Shown here: positions 12,825 to 13,974 of the stretch, piece by piece
How the letters are laid out: each line of letters starts with the position of its first letter
How positions within the stretch are numbered: the stretch's first letter is position 1
DNA from: DASUZB01 sp035535495
GTDB lineage: Bacteria > Actinomycetota > CALGFH01
Length of the DNA stretch: 13,974 bases
Assembly: GCA_035535495.1 (NCBI GenBank)
Contig: DATLQA010000176.1
Coordinates: forward strand, 1 to 13,974
Direction: 5' to 3'
The notes under the pieces: generated by a model
The model's input: only the letters and a program-made list of their open reading frames with translations
What the model was told of the DNA's origin: nothing
The model's database searches: none
Made by a program: the position numbers and the translations under genes

Positions 12825-13527
12825 TTCGCCGCTGGATGCGCTCGCGATGCTGGCGGCGCTGGACGACCCGGTGCGCCGCCGCCTGTACCGCTACGTCCGC
12901 CACCGCGGGCAGCCGGTGACCCGCGAGGAGGCCGCCGCCGACGCCGGCGTCTCCCGGAAGCTGGCAGCCTTCCACCTCGACAAGCTGGTCGACGTCGGCC
13001 TGCTGCAGGCTCGCTACGAGGCACCGCCGGACCGGCGGCCACGGGTCGGGCGGGCGCCAAAGGTCTACCAGCCGTCAGCCGCCGAGGTGCGGGTCAGCAT
13101 CCCGGAGCGCCGCTACGACCTGCTGGCCGAGGTGCTGGTGGACGCGCTCGGCAGGCCGGACCAGGAGGGGATGGCCGAACGCGCCGCCAGGGAGGTCGCC
13201 GGAGCGCGTGGCCGCGACCTGGGCGACCGCATCCGCCAGGAGCGGCGGCTCGGGCGTCCCGGCGCGGAGCGGACCATGCGGGCGGCCGGCGAGGCACTCG
13301 ACCAGCTCGGCTTCGAGACCGTCCCTGACGACCAGGGCTCGTTGATGCTGCGTAACTGCCCGTTCCAGGCGGTGGCACGACGGGCGCCCGAGCTGGTCTG
13401 CGGGATCAACCACGCGTTCATCGACGGGCTGGTCCGCGGCCTCGGCAACCAGACCGTCCAGGTCCTGCTCGTGCCCCGGCCTGACGGCTGCTGCGTGGAA
13501 CTCCACCCGGCCCGTCCGGACGCCTGA
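12814..13527 (+). CDS. COG2345/SufR-like winged-helix transcriptional regulator
   Basis: A 237-residue DNA-binding regulator. Residues 13-70 form an ArsR/MarR-like winged helix (LDDPVRRRLYRYV, then a recognition-helix region around GVSRKLAAFHLDKL) with a basic wing (PPDRRPRVGRAPK, 71-83). The C-terminal half has the family pattern RNCPF...ELVCG...GCC, with Cys182, Cys196, Cys226 and Cys227. SufR proteins, which belong to this group, hold an iron-sulfur cluster through C-terminal cysteines. The spacing here (13 then 29 residues) is similar in kind but not proof. The ATG at 12814 has no ribosome site and sits six bases after a -10 box, so the mRNA is probably leaderless. It is divergent from the DUF2231 gene and surrounded by a 9-mer operator. 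There is no suf operon nearby. The SRPBCC gene is convergent, ten bases away. Confidence 0.88.
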   Translation: MHEPSPLDALAMLAALDDPVRRRLYRYVRHRGQPVTREEAAADAGVSRKLAAFHLDKLVDVGLLQARYEAPPDRRPRVGRAPKVYQPSAAEVRVSIPERRYDLLAEVLVDALGRPDQEGMAERAAREVAGARGRDLGDRIRQERRLGRPGAERTMRAAGEALDQLGFETVPDDQGSLMLRNCPFQAVARRAPELVCGINHAFIDGLVRGLGNQTVQVLLVPRPDGCCVELHPARPDA

Positions 13528-13537
13528 GGTCGGCCGC

Positions 13538-13974
13538 TCAGCGGCGCTCCTCGCCGGCTTCGGCGGCGGCCATGCGGCCGAGCAGATCCGGCAACGCCTC
13601 GCGCAGCAGCTTCGAGCCCCAGCCCTGGCCGAGGATGTCGCGGATGGTGAGGCCGAGCTCCCCGCCGGCCGCGAAGCCGGCGTGCTCGAGCCGGAGCCGG
13701 GCGCCCTCCCCGACCGGCTCCAGGGTGAAGGTCACAGTGGTCACCGGCATGGGCGGATCGCCCTGCCAGCTCCACGCGATCCGCTTGGGCTCGCTCAGCT
13801 CGAGCACTTCGCAGTGGACGATCCCGCTGAAGCCCGGCTGCGGCTCGGCGCGGAAGGTGAACCAGTGCCCGACCTGTGGCAGGAAGTCGTTGGGCATCAG
13901 CCAGTCGGCCAGCGCCGCGCTGTCGGTCAGGGCACGCCAGACCCGCCCGGGCGGGTGCGCGTAGACCACCTCGT
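13538..13974 (-). CDS. AHSA1/SRPBCC domain protein (5' end beyond window)
   Basis: The right edge cuts this gene, and 145 full codons are visible. The visible part begins EVVYAHPPGRVWRALTDSAA and continues LADWLMPNDFLP, the usual start of the AHSA1-like SRPBCC (START-fold) family. The real N-terminus is therefore probably only some ten residues further on. Later family features are visible: FRAEPQPGFSGIVHCEVLELSEPKRIAWSW by composition and order, then a strand region (TTVTFTLEPVGEGARLRLEHAGF) and a C-terminal helix. Members bind hydrophobic ligands or act in stress responses, and many are paired with ArsR-like regulators. Here the neighbouring winged-helix regulator is convergent, so any link is loose. 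Confidence 0.85.
   Translation of the reverse strand, partial: EVVYAHPPGRVWRALTDSAALADWLMPNDFLPQVGHWFTFRAEPQPGFSGIVHCEVLELSEPKRIAWSWQGDPPMPVTTVTFTLEPVGEGARLRLEHAGFAAGGELGLTIRDILGQGWGSKLLREALPDLLGRMAAAEAGEERR

Noticed and set aside
11553..13328. Plus-strand open frame of 591 codons opposite the membrane genes
   Set aside because: It spans two membrane-protein genes with good ribosome sites and an intergenic promoter, and overlaps the real regulator in another frame.
1..13974. CRISPR array, tRNA/rRNA gene, insertion sequence or prophage
   Set aside because: No regularly spaced repeat-spacer pattern, cloverleaf, transposase or phage gene was seen. The only tandem repeats are the protein-coding 63-bp units and the 16-bp duplication.

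Overview
The window is very GC-rich DNA with strong G/C preference at third codon positions, SARP/AfsR-type regulation, a class-E-type (LAxTG) cell-wall sorting signal and a probable leaderless mRNA. Together these point to a high-GC Actinomycetota chromosome. No phage, IS, tRNA, rRNA or CRISPR features were seen. I cannot assign a genus.

Layout. (1) Positions 1-547 hold no intact gene. The minus strand at about 237-516 looks like a decayed FecCD-type permease. (2) 548-1462 (-) is a classical short-chain dehydrogenase/reductase. (3) A 333-bp divergent intergenic region with a large imperfect hairpin leads into two exported proteins. The first (1796-2725) has a signal/anchor at one end and a transmembrane segment near the other. 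The second (2799-4499) has a signal peptide, glycine/alanine/threonine-rich 21-residue repeats and a C-terminal LAMTG-hydrophobic-basic sorting signal. (4) 4577-8083 (-) is a 1168-residue SARP/BTAD regulator with NB-ARC ATPase and TPR-like domains. It is divergent from a 68-residue Cys/His protein (8202-8408). The region between them carries three 11-bp-phased heptamers, which is the expected layout of a SARP operator. (5) 8538-10109 (+) is a 4-coumarate-CoA-ligase-like acyl-CoA synthetase, nearly abutting a convergent HHH_8+PHP protein (10112-11161).

(6) 11318-12686 (-) is a run of three membrane-protein genes: a DUF2231 protein, a four-helix protein and a small His-rich single-span protein. 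(7) Divergent to them is a COG2345/SufR-like winged-helix regulator (12814-13527). Three copies of a 9-mer surround its apparently leaderless start. (8) A partial AHSA1/SRPBCC gene runs off the right edge.

Working together. The two exported proteins are probably one transcription unit making a wall-attached surface product; the sortase is not in the window. The SARP regulator probably controls itself and the small Cys/His gene through the shared operator, and may also affect the CoA ligase downstream. The COG2345 regulator probably controls itself and perhaps the divergent membrane genes. No single obvious new defence or mobile system is present. The best leads are the repeat-containing LAxTG protein with its partner, the SARP operator, and the regulator/membrane-protein module with its 9-mer operator.
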